From: an archaeon
GTDB taxonomy: Archaea; Nanobdellota; Nanobdellia; Pacearchaeales; GW2011-AR1
Direction: 5' to 3'
NCBI GenBank assembly: GCA_018697035.1
Contig: JABHSE010000004.1
Coordinates: 195,300 to 259,299, forward strand
DNA: 64,000 nucleotides
Each line of letters starts with the position of its first letter. Within the stretch, counting starts at the first letter, position 1. Positions 52,123-61,056 of the stretch are shown piece by piece. The translations under genes and the position numbers were made by a program. The notes below the pieces were generated by a model, which saw only the letters and a program-made list of their open reading frames with translations, did not search any database and had not been told where the DNA came from.

Positions 52123-52314
52123 ATGGTAAAAAACGAAATTAACAAACTAATTTTAGAAAAGCTAAACAAAGCCAAATGCGAAAACAAAGTAAAGGAATTG
52201 ATAAAAAATTTATTAGAATTTGAGAGAGATTCTTTAAACGAAGATGTTATGCGATACACTGATCAATATAAAAATTTCGTAGAACATTATGCCAGGAGGG
52301 TTGACAAAAAATGA
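52123..52314 (+). CDS. small helical protein in the defence operon
   Basis: 63 aa, charged and helical, no recognised family. It begins one base after the helicase gene and overlaps the ATPase gene by ATGA, so the order and coupling are tight. Perhaps a subunit bridging helicase and ATPase. Confidence 0.6.
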   Translation: MVKNEINKLILEKLNKAKCENKVKELIKNLLEFERDSLNEDVMRYTDQYKNFVEHYARRVDKK

Positions 52315-54287
52315 AATTTATAAGCTTAGAAATGGAAAATTTTAGACAATATTATTCAAAACAGAAAATTGACTTTTCAATAAAACCTAAGAAAAATTTC
52401 ACTATAATCTCTGGAGCAAATGGATGCGGCAAAACGAATCTATTGGGTGCAATAAACTGGTGTTTTTATAACGACGAAGGAGTAGAAAATGGCAAATACA
52501 AAGAGACAAAAAAATTAGAAGTCCTTAATGAAAAAGTTCTGGACGACATGAAGATAGGTGAGAAAAAAAATGTTTCAATTAAAATATTTTTAGGGGAAGG
52601 CCAAACAACTGATTTTGTTATAGAAAGGAAAAAAACATTCAAAAAAACAGACACTGGACGCCTAGCCTTGGTTGATGAAGATTTTAAAATTCTTAAAAAA
52701 ACCTCAGGAGGTTTTGAAGAAGAGGACAATAAGCAAATATTAATTAAACAAATACTCCCAAAAGAAATTAGAAGCTTTTTCTTTTTTGATGGAGAAAAAT
52801 TAGACTCCTTTTTTAAGATTGGTAGTGGAACTAATATCAAAAAAGCAATTTTTGATGTATCCCAAATAGAGTTAATTAATAATACAATAAGTCACACGCA
52901 AAGGGTATCAAGAGAGATAGAAAAGGGTGTTGACGATGTTAATCCAAAGATAAAAGAAAAATCAGAAGAAAAAAGTAGCTTTATGGAGAAAAAAGAAGAT
53001 TTAGAAAAGCAAAAAAAAGAACACGAGGCTTCTATAGAAAATACTGAAAAAGATATTCTACAGATAGATAATTTTTTAAGAAAATTTGGAAGATCGGATG
53101 TAAGTTCTTTACAAAAAGAAAGAGATAGATTAAAGGAAGAGGCAAAAAGTATTCAAGACAGGGAGGGAGAGATAAAATCAAAGATTACAGAAGTAGTTAT
53201 TGACAACTATCCTTCATCTATACTCTCGGGGGTTATAGAAAATACAATTAATGAAGTAGAAAAACTAGACAAACAAAAGAAATTACCTCCAGAGATTGAC
53301 CCAAAATATTTAGAAAAGATATTAAAATTAAACAAATGTATTTGCGGAAGATGCGTAGACAAAAAATCTAAAGAATTTAAATTAATAGATTCTTTAATAG
53401 ATAGAAATAGTTTCGGAGAAAATGCATCTTTATTAATCGAAGGGAGAGGCATATTAAATAGGGATTCGGAAAGAAAAGAAGATGACATCAAGAAATTAGA
53501 TGAACTTAATAAAGAATTTTTGCGACTTGAAGAGAGATATAAGCAAGTCGGAAATCGTAATAAGGAAATTAATTTGGCACTAGAAGGTCTAGACGAAGAA
53601 GAAATATCACAAAAAGAAACAAAAAGAAACATGTTACACATGGCACTGATAAAAGAGGAATCATATTTGGCCGTTTGCAAAAATGATATAAAAAATTTAG
53701 ACGAAGAAATTGGAGATCTTGCAAAAGAACTAGATGACTTATGGAAGAAATCTAATGAGTCAAATGAAGTAGTGAGTCAGATTAGATTATTGAACGAATC
53801 TTCGGATGTCTTAAATAAAATATTAAATGAAATAGTTGAAGAAGTTAGAAACACAATCCAAATAAAAACTGAAGAGTATTTTTTCTCTATGATTTGGAAT
53901 AAAGAGAGTTTTGAAAAAGTTAGAATAGATGACAACTACAATTTATCAGTTATAAATAGCTACGGAAACGAATGCTTACATTCCTTATCGTCAGGACAGA
54001 GACAAGTACTAGCACTTTCATTTATGGCCGCATTAAAAGAAGTCTCTGGATTTGATGCCCCTGTTGTAATAGATACCCCACTAGGAAGAATATCTGGAGA
54101 ACCAAGAGATAATATAGCCAAGAACCTACCAGAATATCTAAAAGGAACACAGGTAACTCTTTTGGTAACTGATACAGAATATACAACTTCATTTAAAGAA
54201 AAAATAAAAGAGCGTACAGAATTAGAATATCAAATTAAACTAAATAAGAAGACAGGCACTTCTAGCATAGAAAAATATGAGAGATGA
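52311..54287 (+). CDS. DndD-like SMC-family ATPase
   Basis: 658 aa. Walker A IISGANGCGKTN (residues about 32-43), FFFFDGEKLDSFFK (about 155-168, typical DndD), a coiled middle with a short LNKCICGRCVD hinge (about 343), signature SLSSGQRQVLALSFM (about 562) and Walker B PVVIDTPLGR (about 588). DndD proteins sense or act on DNA in phosphorothioate-linked and other defence systems. Preceded by AGGAGGG at 52292-52298. Confidence 0.88.
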   Translation: MKFISLEMENFRQYYSKQKIDFSIKPKKNFTIISGANGCGKTNLLGAINWCFYNDEGVENGKYKETKKLEVLNEKVLDDMKIGEKKNVSIKIFLGEGQTTDFVIERKKTFKKTDTGRLALVDEDFKILKKTSGGFEEEDNKQILIKQILPKEIRSFFFFDGEKLDSFFKIGSGTNIKKAIFDVSQIELINNTISHTQRVSREIEKGVDDVNPKIKEKSEEKSSFMEKKEDLEKQKKEHEASIENTEKDILQIDNFLRKFGRSDVSSLQKERDRLKEEAKSIQDREGEIKSKITEVVIDNYPSSILSGVIENTINEVEKLDKQKKLPPEIDPKYLEKILKLNKCICGRCVDKKSKEFKLIDSLIDRNSFGENASLLIEGRGILNRDSERKEDDIKKLDELNKEFLRLEERYKQVGNRNKEINLALEGLDEEEISQKETKRNMLHMALIKEESYLAVCKNDIKNLDEEIGDLAKELDDLWKKSNESNEVVSQIRLLNESSDVLNKILNEIVEEVRNTIQIKTEEYFFSMIWNKESFEKVRIDDNYNLSVINSYGNECLHSLSSGQRQVLALSFMAALKEVSGFDAPVVIDTPLGRISGEPRDNIAKNLPEYLKGTQVTLLVTDTEYTTSFKEKIKERTELEYQIKLNKKTGTSSIEKYER

Positions 54288-54681
54288 ATTAAAAGAAAGA
54301 TTTCCTAGAAATTACAACATAGAGAAAAAATATCAAAAAGATTATAATGACCTTAAGAAGAAAAATATTTTATTTAAAGACAGGACTTTCAATGATATTT
54401 TTATGATTTCTCTTGCTTTGGGATTTAAGAATAAATGTCCAAAAAACCTCAAAAGTCCCTACCCTGTTGTAAATTGCAATGCATTTGATGTCAAATCTAC
54501 ATGGATAATTGCATCTCTTGCCATTAAAGAAAAGGGAATAGGCGTCTTGAGTGACATGGTAGAAATACGTAAAACTGCTGAAAAATATGCGAATGGGGGA
54601 TTCGAAATTTTAAAGAAAAAACTTAGCTCGGACGACCCAGGGAGTATAATAAAAAGATTTGAAGAAGAACTTTTAGATTAA
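54277..54681 (+). CDS. Dnd-associated-like small protein
   Basis: 134 aa. RTFNDIFMISLALGFKNKCP resembles the FMISLxLGF/Y segment of dnd-system-associated small proteins (assoc. 4 type); rest unrecognised. Overlaps the DndD-like gene by 11 bp and ends 1 bp before the convergent methyltransferase. The assignment is tentative; no DndB/C sulfur-modification genes are present. Confidence 0.5.
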   Translation: MRDELKERFPRNYNIEKKYQKDYNDLKKKNILFKDRTFNDIFMISLALGFKNKCPKNLKSPYPVVNCNAFDVKSTWIIASLAIKEKGIGVLSDMVEIRKTAEKYANGGFEILKKKLSSDDPGSIIKRFEEELLD

Positions 54682-54682
54682 A

Positions 54683-56293
54683 CTATTTCATCAAAGACAC
54701 TATAAGACTGCAGGAATATATTGCTGCTCCAATTCTTAATGGCATGGAGCCATTACCTATAGAAAATCCCTTCTTTCGGTGTTTTAAATCCTCAAAATCT
54801 TTTCTTTCAGGATAATGGTTATCTATCAGTTCTTTTAGTTCAGCTAAAAGATTATATGGCCCGACCGATGAGGAGTTTAAAATATAATCATTCTGTAATT
54901 TATGATGAGACAAGCCGAGCTCCTTAGCAAGTTTCCTCAAATCTCTATCAAAACTCCTAAACCCTGGGGCATTATAAAATAATCTCCTGGCATCAGAAAA
55001 ATTTAAAATAATATTTTTTGCATCTTTGCCAGTACCATGATGCAAAACCCCCTTCCATTTAATTATTCCTTTATCAAAATTTGAATCTCTATTATCTATA
55101 CTTACACGATAATTTCTAATTTTCAAATAAGGTATATGGAAATCAAATATGGCATCTCTTTTTCTATTTTTAATTGTTTTTTTCTTTCTTTTGGCGCCAT
55201 TTAAATTAATTTTGGAGATAATCTTATCATTTGACTTTCTTTTTCCATAAATTTTATTTTCCTTTTTTAATATAGCCCTAGCCAAGGCGAAAGAAAGTTT
55301 TGGACAAACTGCATTCCCAACCAAACGATATTTAACAGCTTCACTACCGCCCTCAAATTGATAGGTTATAGGAAATGACATGAAGCATGCGGCTTCCCTT
55401 ACTGTTGGCACCCTGTATCCATTTTTATTTGAATTTGAGTTGAATGAATAAAAGATTAGGGACTCCCTAGTAGAGGCGGACATAGTTGCCATAACAGTCC
55501 TACTCGGATTATCAATATTTTCAGGAAAAGACATTTTCCCCATATATCCATGATCCAACTTTAATCTCTTTGCCTTTTGCCACTCAAAATTCATCACCCT
55601 AGTGTCATAGAAATGGTCAGTCAAATATTTTGACTTAATCTTTACCCCATATAGTGGATCAGTTATGTTTTTATCTTTATATTCTAAGGGATTTCCAAGA
55701 GAAGAAAATATGTTTTTTATAGAAATGTATTTTTTATTATCTATAATTTTTTTTGGTGCTGGAAAATCCCCGCAAATAAATCTCTTTCTAATCTGGGGAG
55801 CACCAAAATCAGCAGAATTTAGTATATCTCTAATTCGGATTTGTAACTCAGGACCCTTTCCAGGGAGACCCAATTCGGTCCAAGAGTAAGAATTTTTCGT
55901 ATATTTATTTGAATTTGGAACATTCTCCATAACCCAATATTTTAACACACCTTTCTTTTTCTTCCATGCAACAATTCTAAGAAAAGCTTTAATCAGCTCC
56001 AGACCCTTTGTTTTATCTGCCTTCCCAGATTTATTCGAATTTGAGAAAGATATACACGGAGGACTTCCAATTATAATTTCCGTATCTGGCACTACTTCAT
56101 CAATTTTTTGAGGAGTATCTAATTCAAGAATATTTATCAATTTAGAATCACAGTTTGGATGATTTAAGTGGTGTGTTTCAATAGCAGGAAGCCAATTGTC
56201 TAATGCAAAGACAACATCAAATCCTTCTTGGCTAAATCCCTCTGAAAAACCCCCGGCACCGCAAAAAAAATCTGCCACTCCCATCCTTTTCAT
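54683..56293 (-). CDS. C5-cytosine DNA methyltransferase with C-terminal extension
   Basis: 536 aa. Motif I DFFCGAGGFSEGF (about 8-20), catalytic IV GSPPCISFS (Cys about 80), VI WVMENVPN, VIII QIRKRF (about 165), and X RLVGNAV (about 345); then 180 residues of unknown extension (FDRDLRKLAKELGLSHHKLQ). Presumably protects host DNA from the convergent helicase/ATPase operon; only 1 bp separates the two genes. The AT-rich box near 56315-56323 suits ATG 56293. Confidence 0.92.
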   Translation of the reverse strand: MKRMGVADFFCGAGGFSEGFSQEGFDVVFALDNWLPAIETHHLNHPNCDSKLINILELDTPQKIDEVVPDTEIIIGSPPCISFSNSNKSGKADKTKGLELIKAFLRIVAWKKKKGVLKYWVMENVPNSNKYTKNSYSWTELGLPGKGPELQIRIRDILNSADFGAPQIRKRFICGDFPAPKKIIDNKKYISIKNIFSSLGNPLEYKDKNITDPLYGVKIKSKYLTDHFYDTRVMNFEWQKAKRLKLDHGYMGKMSFPENIDNPSRTVMATMSASTRESLIFYSFNSNSNKNGYRVPTVREAACFMSFPITYQFEGGSEAVKYRLVGNAVCPKLSFALARAILKKENKIYGKRKSNDKIISKINLNGAKRKKKTIKNRKRDAIFDFHIPYLKIRNYRVSIDNRDSNFDKGIIKWKGVLHHGTGKDAKNIILNFSDARRLFYNAPGFRSFDRDLRKLAKELGLSHHKLQNDYILNSSSVGPYNLLAELKELIDNHYPERKDFEDLKHRKKGFSIGNGSMPLRIGAAIYSCSLIVSLMK

Positions 56294-56489
56294 ATTCTCA
56301 TTAAACAACTCAGGCTTTTAAATCTTATGATCTTTATAATAATAATTTTATTAAATTCATTCAAAATCATTTCCCTGACTTTTAATCTAAAATCTCCAAT
56401 ATAGATGCTCAGAATAAAGATATAATCTACTTCGATTAAGTATTTAGTCTTATGATTTGAAATTCAATGAATACCTATGTAGCATTAAT

Positions 56490-57086
56490 TTATCTTAAAA
56501 ATCTAACTTCGGGACATTTAAATTTTAAATTTTCTATTTTTTCCTTGATTGGTATAATCTTCCAGTCATTTTTATCAAGAGTAAAAGCTATTAATTCATT
56601 TTCTTGATGCTCTTGAATCGCAGAAGAGATTATTTTTGCATCAGCTTTATTTTTATTTTCCTTGGTTATTAAGCTCACAAGAGTTGGATCTATTTTTTCT
56701 ATGGGTATTACTTTTTTTGAAATTCTTGTTTGAATAAATTCATTAATTTTTTTTCTTATAAGCAAAATTTCTCTTTGTTTTTCTATTAATCCATCTTCTG
56801 TTTCAAGTCCACTTGCTATTTGATGCCTTAACTTTTTTAATATAATTTTTTCTTTATCTGTAAATATTGAATAATCAGTAATATGACTTCTATTCTTTGA
56901 GAATTTTATAGCTTCCATAAAAAATCTTTGTTTTCTTAGAAATAATTTTGGTATTTCTTCTTTTTCTTGATATATAGATATTAAGAAATCATCTTGATTC
57001 TCTAAAAAAATACAAACTTCCTCATAATGGGCATCCCTAGTATCAAATGCTGTAAAAAGTATGCAAGTATCTAGAAAATCTTTCAT
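56490..57086 (-). CDS. PIN-like nuclease
   Basis: 198 aa. MKDFLDTCILFTAFDTRDAH gives the first Asp and Thr/Ser of a PIN fold; NKADAKIISSAIQEH and LIAFTLDKNDWKIIP supply the later Asp residues. Between them lies a long helical insert. Probable RNase effector. Pairs with the HTH gene upstream (2 bp). Confidence 0.72.
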   Translation of the reverse strand: MKDFLDTCILFTAFDTRDAHYEEVCIFLENQDDFLISIYQEKEEIPKLFLRKQRFFMEAIKFSKNRSHITDYSIFTDKEKIILKKLRHQIASGLETEDGLIEKQREILLIRKKINEFIQTRISKKVIPIEKIDPTLVSLITKENKNKADAKIISSAIQEHQENELIAFTLDKNDWKIIPIKEKIENLKFKCPEVRFLR

Positions 57087-57087
57087 T

Positions 57088-58098
57088 TTAAGAATTTAAC
57101 AATTCATGTATTAAATCTGAAGTTTCTGAACCTGAATCTATTTTTAGTAAATTTATTTCACTTTCTATATCATCTAAAACCCTTGACACTTGTGTTTTTT
57201 TTGTATTCATATAATTAATTTTTATTTGATTAAACAATTCTATTTTTTCTTCAACAACGGCCTTTTTCGCATCTTGAAAAAAAGCTTCTGTGGTTATTAA
57301 ATCCCAGAAGAGAGAGAATATCTCCTTAAGCCTTGTCAGATATATTTCTGCTTCTTCGGACTGAGAGATTGAGACGGTATTGGCACAATAGACTATCCTA
57401 TCAAAGAGTGTAAAGCTTTCCATTAATTCTGTTGGATAAGATGCCATCATGTTAAATAATTCTCTGGATAGAGTCTCTTTGTCTTTAAGACAAAAATAAT
57501 TCATTACTTCTTCTTTGTCCTTATAAAATTTCATTGAATCTTTTTCATATTGTTTTAATCTTGCTTTATTTGCAGTAAGAGTTTTATATTTGTCAATAAG
57601 TTCGAGTAAATTATTCATTTGTTCCGTATTTACTTTAAACTCATTAGACCCTACCACCTCTTCATATCTCAACAATAAAGTCTGTCCATAATGGAATCTT
57701 GCTATGGGAACTTTATTTTCTAAGTTGTTATTTTCTACAAATTCTACTGCAAGTTTTTGTAAGACGGTTCTTTGAAGGGGTTCATTTACACGTTCTTTCC
57801 ATATTTTATTTATTGTATACAATAGGGAAGTGGTCTCTTCTCTTATCTCTTCTCTCAGTGGTAAATAAAAAAATGATAGATCTTCTTTGCTGGCATAAAT
57901 CTTAGATTTCGTAGCTGATATTAATTCTATAATTTTATCTTCATTGATTAATTCATTTAGAAATTTTTCTATAGTTAGCCAATTAGAATTAATATCTTCA
58001 GAGATTTCATGAGCATTTTTAGGACCGCTATTCAAGTTGTTTAGAATATCTTCTTTTATCTGCTCTGGTGTTTTTTTTACTCTAGTCTTACTATCCAT
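57088..58098 (-). CDS. HTH protein paired with the PIN nuclease
   Basis: 336 aa. N-terminal winged helix (KTPEQIKEDILNNLNSGPKN, EISEDINSNWLTIEKFLNEL), then a long helical domain without a known family. Start ATG 58098 (MDSKTRVKK) follows AGAGGTG by about 9 nt. The pair looks like a sensor or antitoxin with an RNase toxin; the size of the second domain is unusual for a classic antitoxin. Confidence 0.6.
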   Translation of the reverse strand: MDSKTRVKKTPEQIKEDILNNLNSGPKNAHEISEDINSNWLTIEKFLNELINEDKIIELISATKSKIYASKEDLSFFYLPLREEIREETTSLLYTINKIWKERVNEPLQRTVLQKLAVEFVENNNLENKVPIARFHYGQTLLLRYEEVVGSNEFKVNTEQMNNLLELIDKYKTLTANKARLKQYEKDSMKFYKDKEEVMNYFCLKDKETLSRELFNMMASYPTELMESFTLFDRIVYCANTVSISQSEEAEIYLTRLKEIFSLFWDLITTEAFFQDAKKAVVEEKIELFNQIKINYMNTKKTQVSRVLDDIESEINLLKIDSGSETSDLIHELLNS

Positions 58099-58224
58099 TA
58101 TAAAAAACACCTCTCATAATATTATCTTGAAAAACATATTTATAAACTTTTGCTTAAACAATGTAATGAATAGCACATCATCATATAACGAAAGCTTTAT
58201 AAGTTGAGTTCTCGTGAAATAATT

Positions 58225-58515
58225 ATGGTTTTCAAGAAGAAGAAAATAAAAAAATGGGATGATGGCGATAGCGGCATTTTTGCCGATGGCACAAGATTCA
58301 GACTAAATAGAGTTAGGGCACCAGAATCTTATCAGTATGGATCCAGTAGAGCCACTAAGACTGCAGCGGGGATGACTGGAAGGACTAAGGGTACTGTTTC
58401 TGTTCGAAAAGTTGCTAGAGATAAATTTGGCAGAGACTTAGTGGATATGAAAAATAAGGATGGGTCTATCAATGATCGAATGAGAAAAAAGGGGTATAAA
58501 AATAAAGGAAGATGA
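58225..58515 (+). CDS. short SNase-like protein
   Basis: 96 aa. WDDGDSGIFADGTRFRLNRV, APESYQYGSS and KVARDKFGRDLVDM follow the staphylococcal nuclease fold (DGDT, xRLxGIxxPE, DRxGRxL), but the length is well below about 140, and the Arg/Asp set is partly changed (DGDS, no clear last helix). Possibly reduced or inactive. TTTATAAG at 58196-58203 fixes the start. Confidence 0.65.
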   Translation: MVFKKKKIKKWDDGDSGIFADGTRFRLNRVRAPESYQYGSSRATKTAAGMTGRTKGTVSVRKVARDKFGRDLVDMKNKDGSINDRMRKKGYKNKGR

Positions 58516-58712
58516 GGGGCAAGAAAGGACAAACCAGCTCAGAGACTGCAGTTTTGATAGGAATTGGGATAATCTTATTTCTAATTGTCCTAGCATTACC
58601 CGTAACTGGTAATATCTTTGGCCAAGAAGTAAAACTCCCATTGATAGGATGGATTGGGTTTGCAGCATTTGCGGTTGTGGCCTTAGCTTTATTTTTCAAA
58701 CATAGAGCTTAA
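58512..58712 (+). CDS. class III signal-peptide protein (pilin-like)
   Basis: 66 aa. KKGQTSSETAVLIGIGII fits the archaeal class III signal peptide QxSxExxxL, followed by one long hydrophobic stretch; a second helix at the end (WIGFAAFAVVALALFF). Overlaps the SNase-like gene by 4 bp. Perhaps a minor pilin or surface subunit carried by the element. Confidence 0.6.
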   Translation: MRGKKGQTSSETAVLIGIGIILFLIVLALPVTGNIFGQEVKLPLIGWIGFAAFAVVALALFFKHRA

Positions 58713-58791
58713 ATTTATTAAACTTCCCTATTGCTCTCAATTGGAACAGAATTTAACTTTATCAACGACAGAACATACGCACCAATGAACT

Positions 58792-58804
58792 CCGGTTGGG
58801 GCGT
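58792..58804 (+). other. attR core
   Basis: CCGGTTGGGGCGT, identical to 13 bp at the tRNA-Asp 3' end (40770-40782). Marks the right end of the integrated element. Confidence 0.9.
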
Positions 58805-58866
58805 GGTACCATTGTGGCACATTGTATTCTCAACCAAAAAATAATACCAACATCCCTTCTAATGTC

Positions 58867-59769
58867 TCAATTTTTTGGAAATCCATGATCTTCAGCATAC
58901 TTTAAAATGTCCTTTGCTTTTTTCAGAGAAGGTGAATCCTCCATCCCCTCAGAAGATATAATCACTGCAGTTCCATCCTTCAATTCTTTTTTCTTAAATT
59001 CATCGATAATATTCTGTGCATCTAGTATTTGCTCACTAGTGATCTCAAACTCTCGATTTATGATTTCTATCTGACTAGGATGAATCGCAACTTTTCCAAC
59101 AAAACCCATTTTTTTTAAATAGGCACATTCTTCAGCCAACTCCTTAAAATGACTAGGAGTAGAATATCCTCGAGTTATTGGACCGATACTCTGAATCCCA
59201 TACATACGACACTTCATAGAAAATTCTATTAACATATAATTAAGAATTGGATTCTTCCAGATTTCTCCTCGCTCTATTCCCAATTCAGCTACCAAATCCT
59301 CAACACCTAAAATTGCCGCCGTTATTTTTTTAGAGCTACCCAAAATTTCATCCATATTATAAAATGCCGATAGTGACTCTATACCAACAAAAATATCGAT
59401 ATTCTTAATTCCCGCATCAAGCAGGGAACTCTCAAGTTGTTTAATATCCTCTGCTCTCTCAACCTTTGCAAAGGAAATAGTATCAGGCTTTAGATTCTTA
59501 ATCAATTCCACATCTTCCTCATAAAATTTACTTCTGAAATCATTAATTCTTACCATTAACTCCTTTTTACCCGAGTAATCTTTAGGAAATTCTTCACATA
59601 GAACATCTCGCGCAAGGGTTTTCGAAGAAGAAGCAATACTATCTTCCAAGTCTATCTCTAATGAATCCGCTTCACTCTCTAGGGCTACAGAATAATACCT
59701 TTTTTTAATTGCCGGAAAGACAAGAAGACTTTTCCTTTTGAAAGCATGCCCGATTGACTTTTTTGACAT
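58867..59769 (-). CDS. HpcH/HpaI aldolase / CitE-like lyase
   Basis: 300 aa. Barrel motifs SLEIDLEDSIAS (metal or substrate acidic patch), FVGIESLSAFYNMDEILGSS, ITAAILGVEDLVAELG and KVAIHPSQIEIINREF, as in CitE-type C-C bond lyases (citramalyl-CoA, malyl-CoA). No citrate-lyase partners are adjacent. DNA skew is weaker than in its neighbours. Confidence 0.85.
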   Translation of the reverse strand: MSKKSIGHAFKRKSLLVFPAIKKRYYSVALESEADSLEIDLEDSIASSSKTLARDVLCEEFPKDYSGKKELMVRINDFRSKFYEEDVELIKNLKPDTISFAKVERAEDIKQLESSLLDAGIKNIDIFVGIESLSAFYNMDEILGSSKKITAAILGVEDLVAELGIERGEIWKNPILNYMLIEFSMKCRMYGIQSIGPITRGYSTPSHFKELAEECAYLKKMGFVGKVAIHPSQIEIINREFEITSEQILDAQNIIDEFKKKELKDGTAVIISSEGMEDSPSLKKAKDILKYAEDHGFPKN

Positions 59770-59826
59770 GTTATTAACAAAGATAAATCTTATTTAAGAT
59801 TTACTAATTTTAACAGTAAACAAATC

Positions 59827-60936
59827 TTACCTAACAGAAACAAAATTTCCCTGCCCACCTTCCTTAGAAAACATAACCTGCCACAACTGATTCCTCCCAG
59901 CCCGAAAACTCCCCGCACAACTCAACAGATAATACTCCCACATCCGCTTAAACCTCTCATTATACTTCCCGCTCAAACCTTCCCATCCCGCCTGAAAATT
60001 TCCATTCCAAGCCATCAACGTCTTATCATAATCCTTCCCAAACTCATGCCAATCTCTCATCACAAGCCTCCCTTCAGCAGCAGTACCGATCTGTTTCACC
60101 GACGGCAAAACCCCACCCGGAAAAATATACTTATCAATCCATCTCTCGGACCCTCGCCCAGAACCATTACACCCAATCGTCTGCAACAAAAACAACCCAT
60201 CGTCAGCCAAACAATCCCGAACCTTATCAAAATAAACATCATAATTCTTAGGCCCAACATGCTCAAACATCCCCAAAGAAACAACCCTATCAAATTTACC
60301 CTTAACATCACGATAATCCTGCAACCTCAACTCAACCGGCAACCCTTCACACATCTCCCTCCCCAACTTAACCTGCTCCTTCGAAACCGTCACCCCAACA
60401 ACATCAACCCCATACTTCTCCGCCGCATACTTCGCAAAACTTCCAAATCCACATCCAACATCCAAAACCCGCATCCCTGCCTCAAGCCCAAGCTTCCGAC
60501 AACTCAAATCCAACTTCGCCTCCTGCGCCCCATCCAAATTAAAAGCATTTTTCCAATATCCACAAGTATAAACCATCCTATCATCCAACATCTCACGATA
60601 CAAATCATTCCCAATATCATAATGCCTCTCCCCAATTTCAAATGCCTTCGACTTCCTCTGCCGATTAAACAACTTCGACTTCACTCTAGCAATAACAACA
60701 TCCTTCCCCGAAATCCTCTTCTCAAGATTCGCCCCCAAAACTCTATCAAAAAACATATCCACCCTATCGCAATCCCACGACCCATCCATATACGTCTCAC
60801 CCAACCCAAGCGAACCCTCATTCAAAACACGATCATAAAAACGATTATCAGAAACCCTAATATCCCAAGGCTCATTTCCCCCAACCTCAACACCCGCAAG
60901 CCCAGCAATATCACGAACCACACTCTCGGCATTCAT
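59827..60936 (-). CDS. cfa: cyclopropane-fatty-acyl-phospholipid synthase family protein
   Basis: 369 aa. SAM site MRVLDVGCGFGSFAKYAAEK, catalytic region YTCGYWKNA, LGMFEHVGPKNYDVYFDKV and DRVVSLGMF. Adds a methylene or methyl group to unsaturated lipid chains; in archaea the acceptor may be unsaturated isoprenoid or another lipid, so the exact reaction is unsure. ATG 60936 (MNAESVVRDI) fits the AT-rich box at 60958-60965. Confidence 0.88.
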   Translation of the reverse strand: MNAESVVRDIAGLAGVEVGGNEPWDIRVSDNRFYDRVLNEGSLGLGETYMDGSWDCDRVDMFFDRVLGANLEKRISGKDVVIARVKSKLFNRQRKSKAFEIGERHYDIGNDLYREMLDDRMVYTCGYWKNAFNLDGAQEAKLDLSCRKLGLEAGMRVLDVGCGFGSFAKYAAEKYGVDVVGVTVSKEQVKLGREMCEGLPVELRLQDYRDVKGKFDRVVSLGMFEHVGPKNYDVYFDKVRDCLADDGLFLLQTIGCNGSGRGSERWIDKYIFPGGVLPSVKQIGTAAEGRLVMRDWHEFGKDYDKTLMAWNGNFQAGWEGLSGKYNERFKRMWEYYLLSCAGSFRAGRNQLWQVMFSKEGGQGNFVSVR

Positions 60937-61056
60937 ACAAAAACAAAGCATTCCCTATTTATTTAATTTTCTATATAACCAAAACCTACAAGCTCCTAAT
61001 ATATATGATATATACCAAACAAACTTTTTTAAAACCTAAAATCAACAATCTTTTAT

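Larger units (their letters stand above)
40770..58804. mobile_element. integrated element of about 18.0 kb in tRNA-Asp
   Basis: Bounded by a 13-bp direct repeat CCGGTTGGGGCGT at 40770-40782 (tRNA-Asp 3' end) and 58792-58804. A tyrosine integrase gene starts 48 bp inside the left end. Between the ends, genes lack the A/C-rich + strand bias of the host DNA and several have Shine-Dalgarno sites. Cargo: regulators, nucleases, a helicase/ATPase/methyltransferase defence set, an HTH-PIN pair. No replication gene or capsid gene was recognised, so it may be a genomic island or a plasmid/virus remnant. Confidence 0.93.

Noticed and set aside
54277-54681. DndE
   Set aside because: Sequence does not show the DndE pattern clearly and DndB/C are absent; only the dnd-associated-like segment is visible.
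60046-60966. Long + strand frame opposite the cyclopropane synthase gene
   Set aside because: An open frame created by the A/C-rich + strand, which has few stops; the translation is low-complexity. The same holds for other long + strand frames opposite - genes such as 38715-40073.
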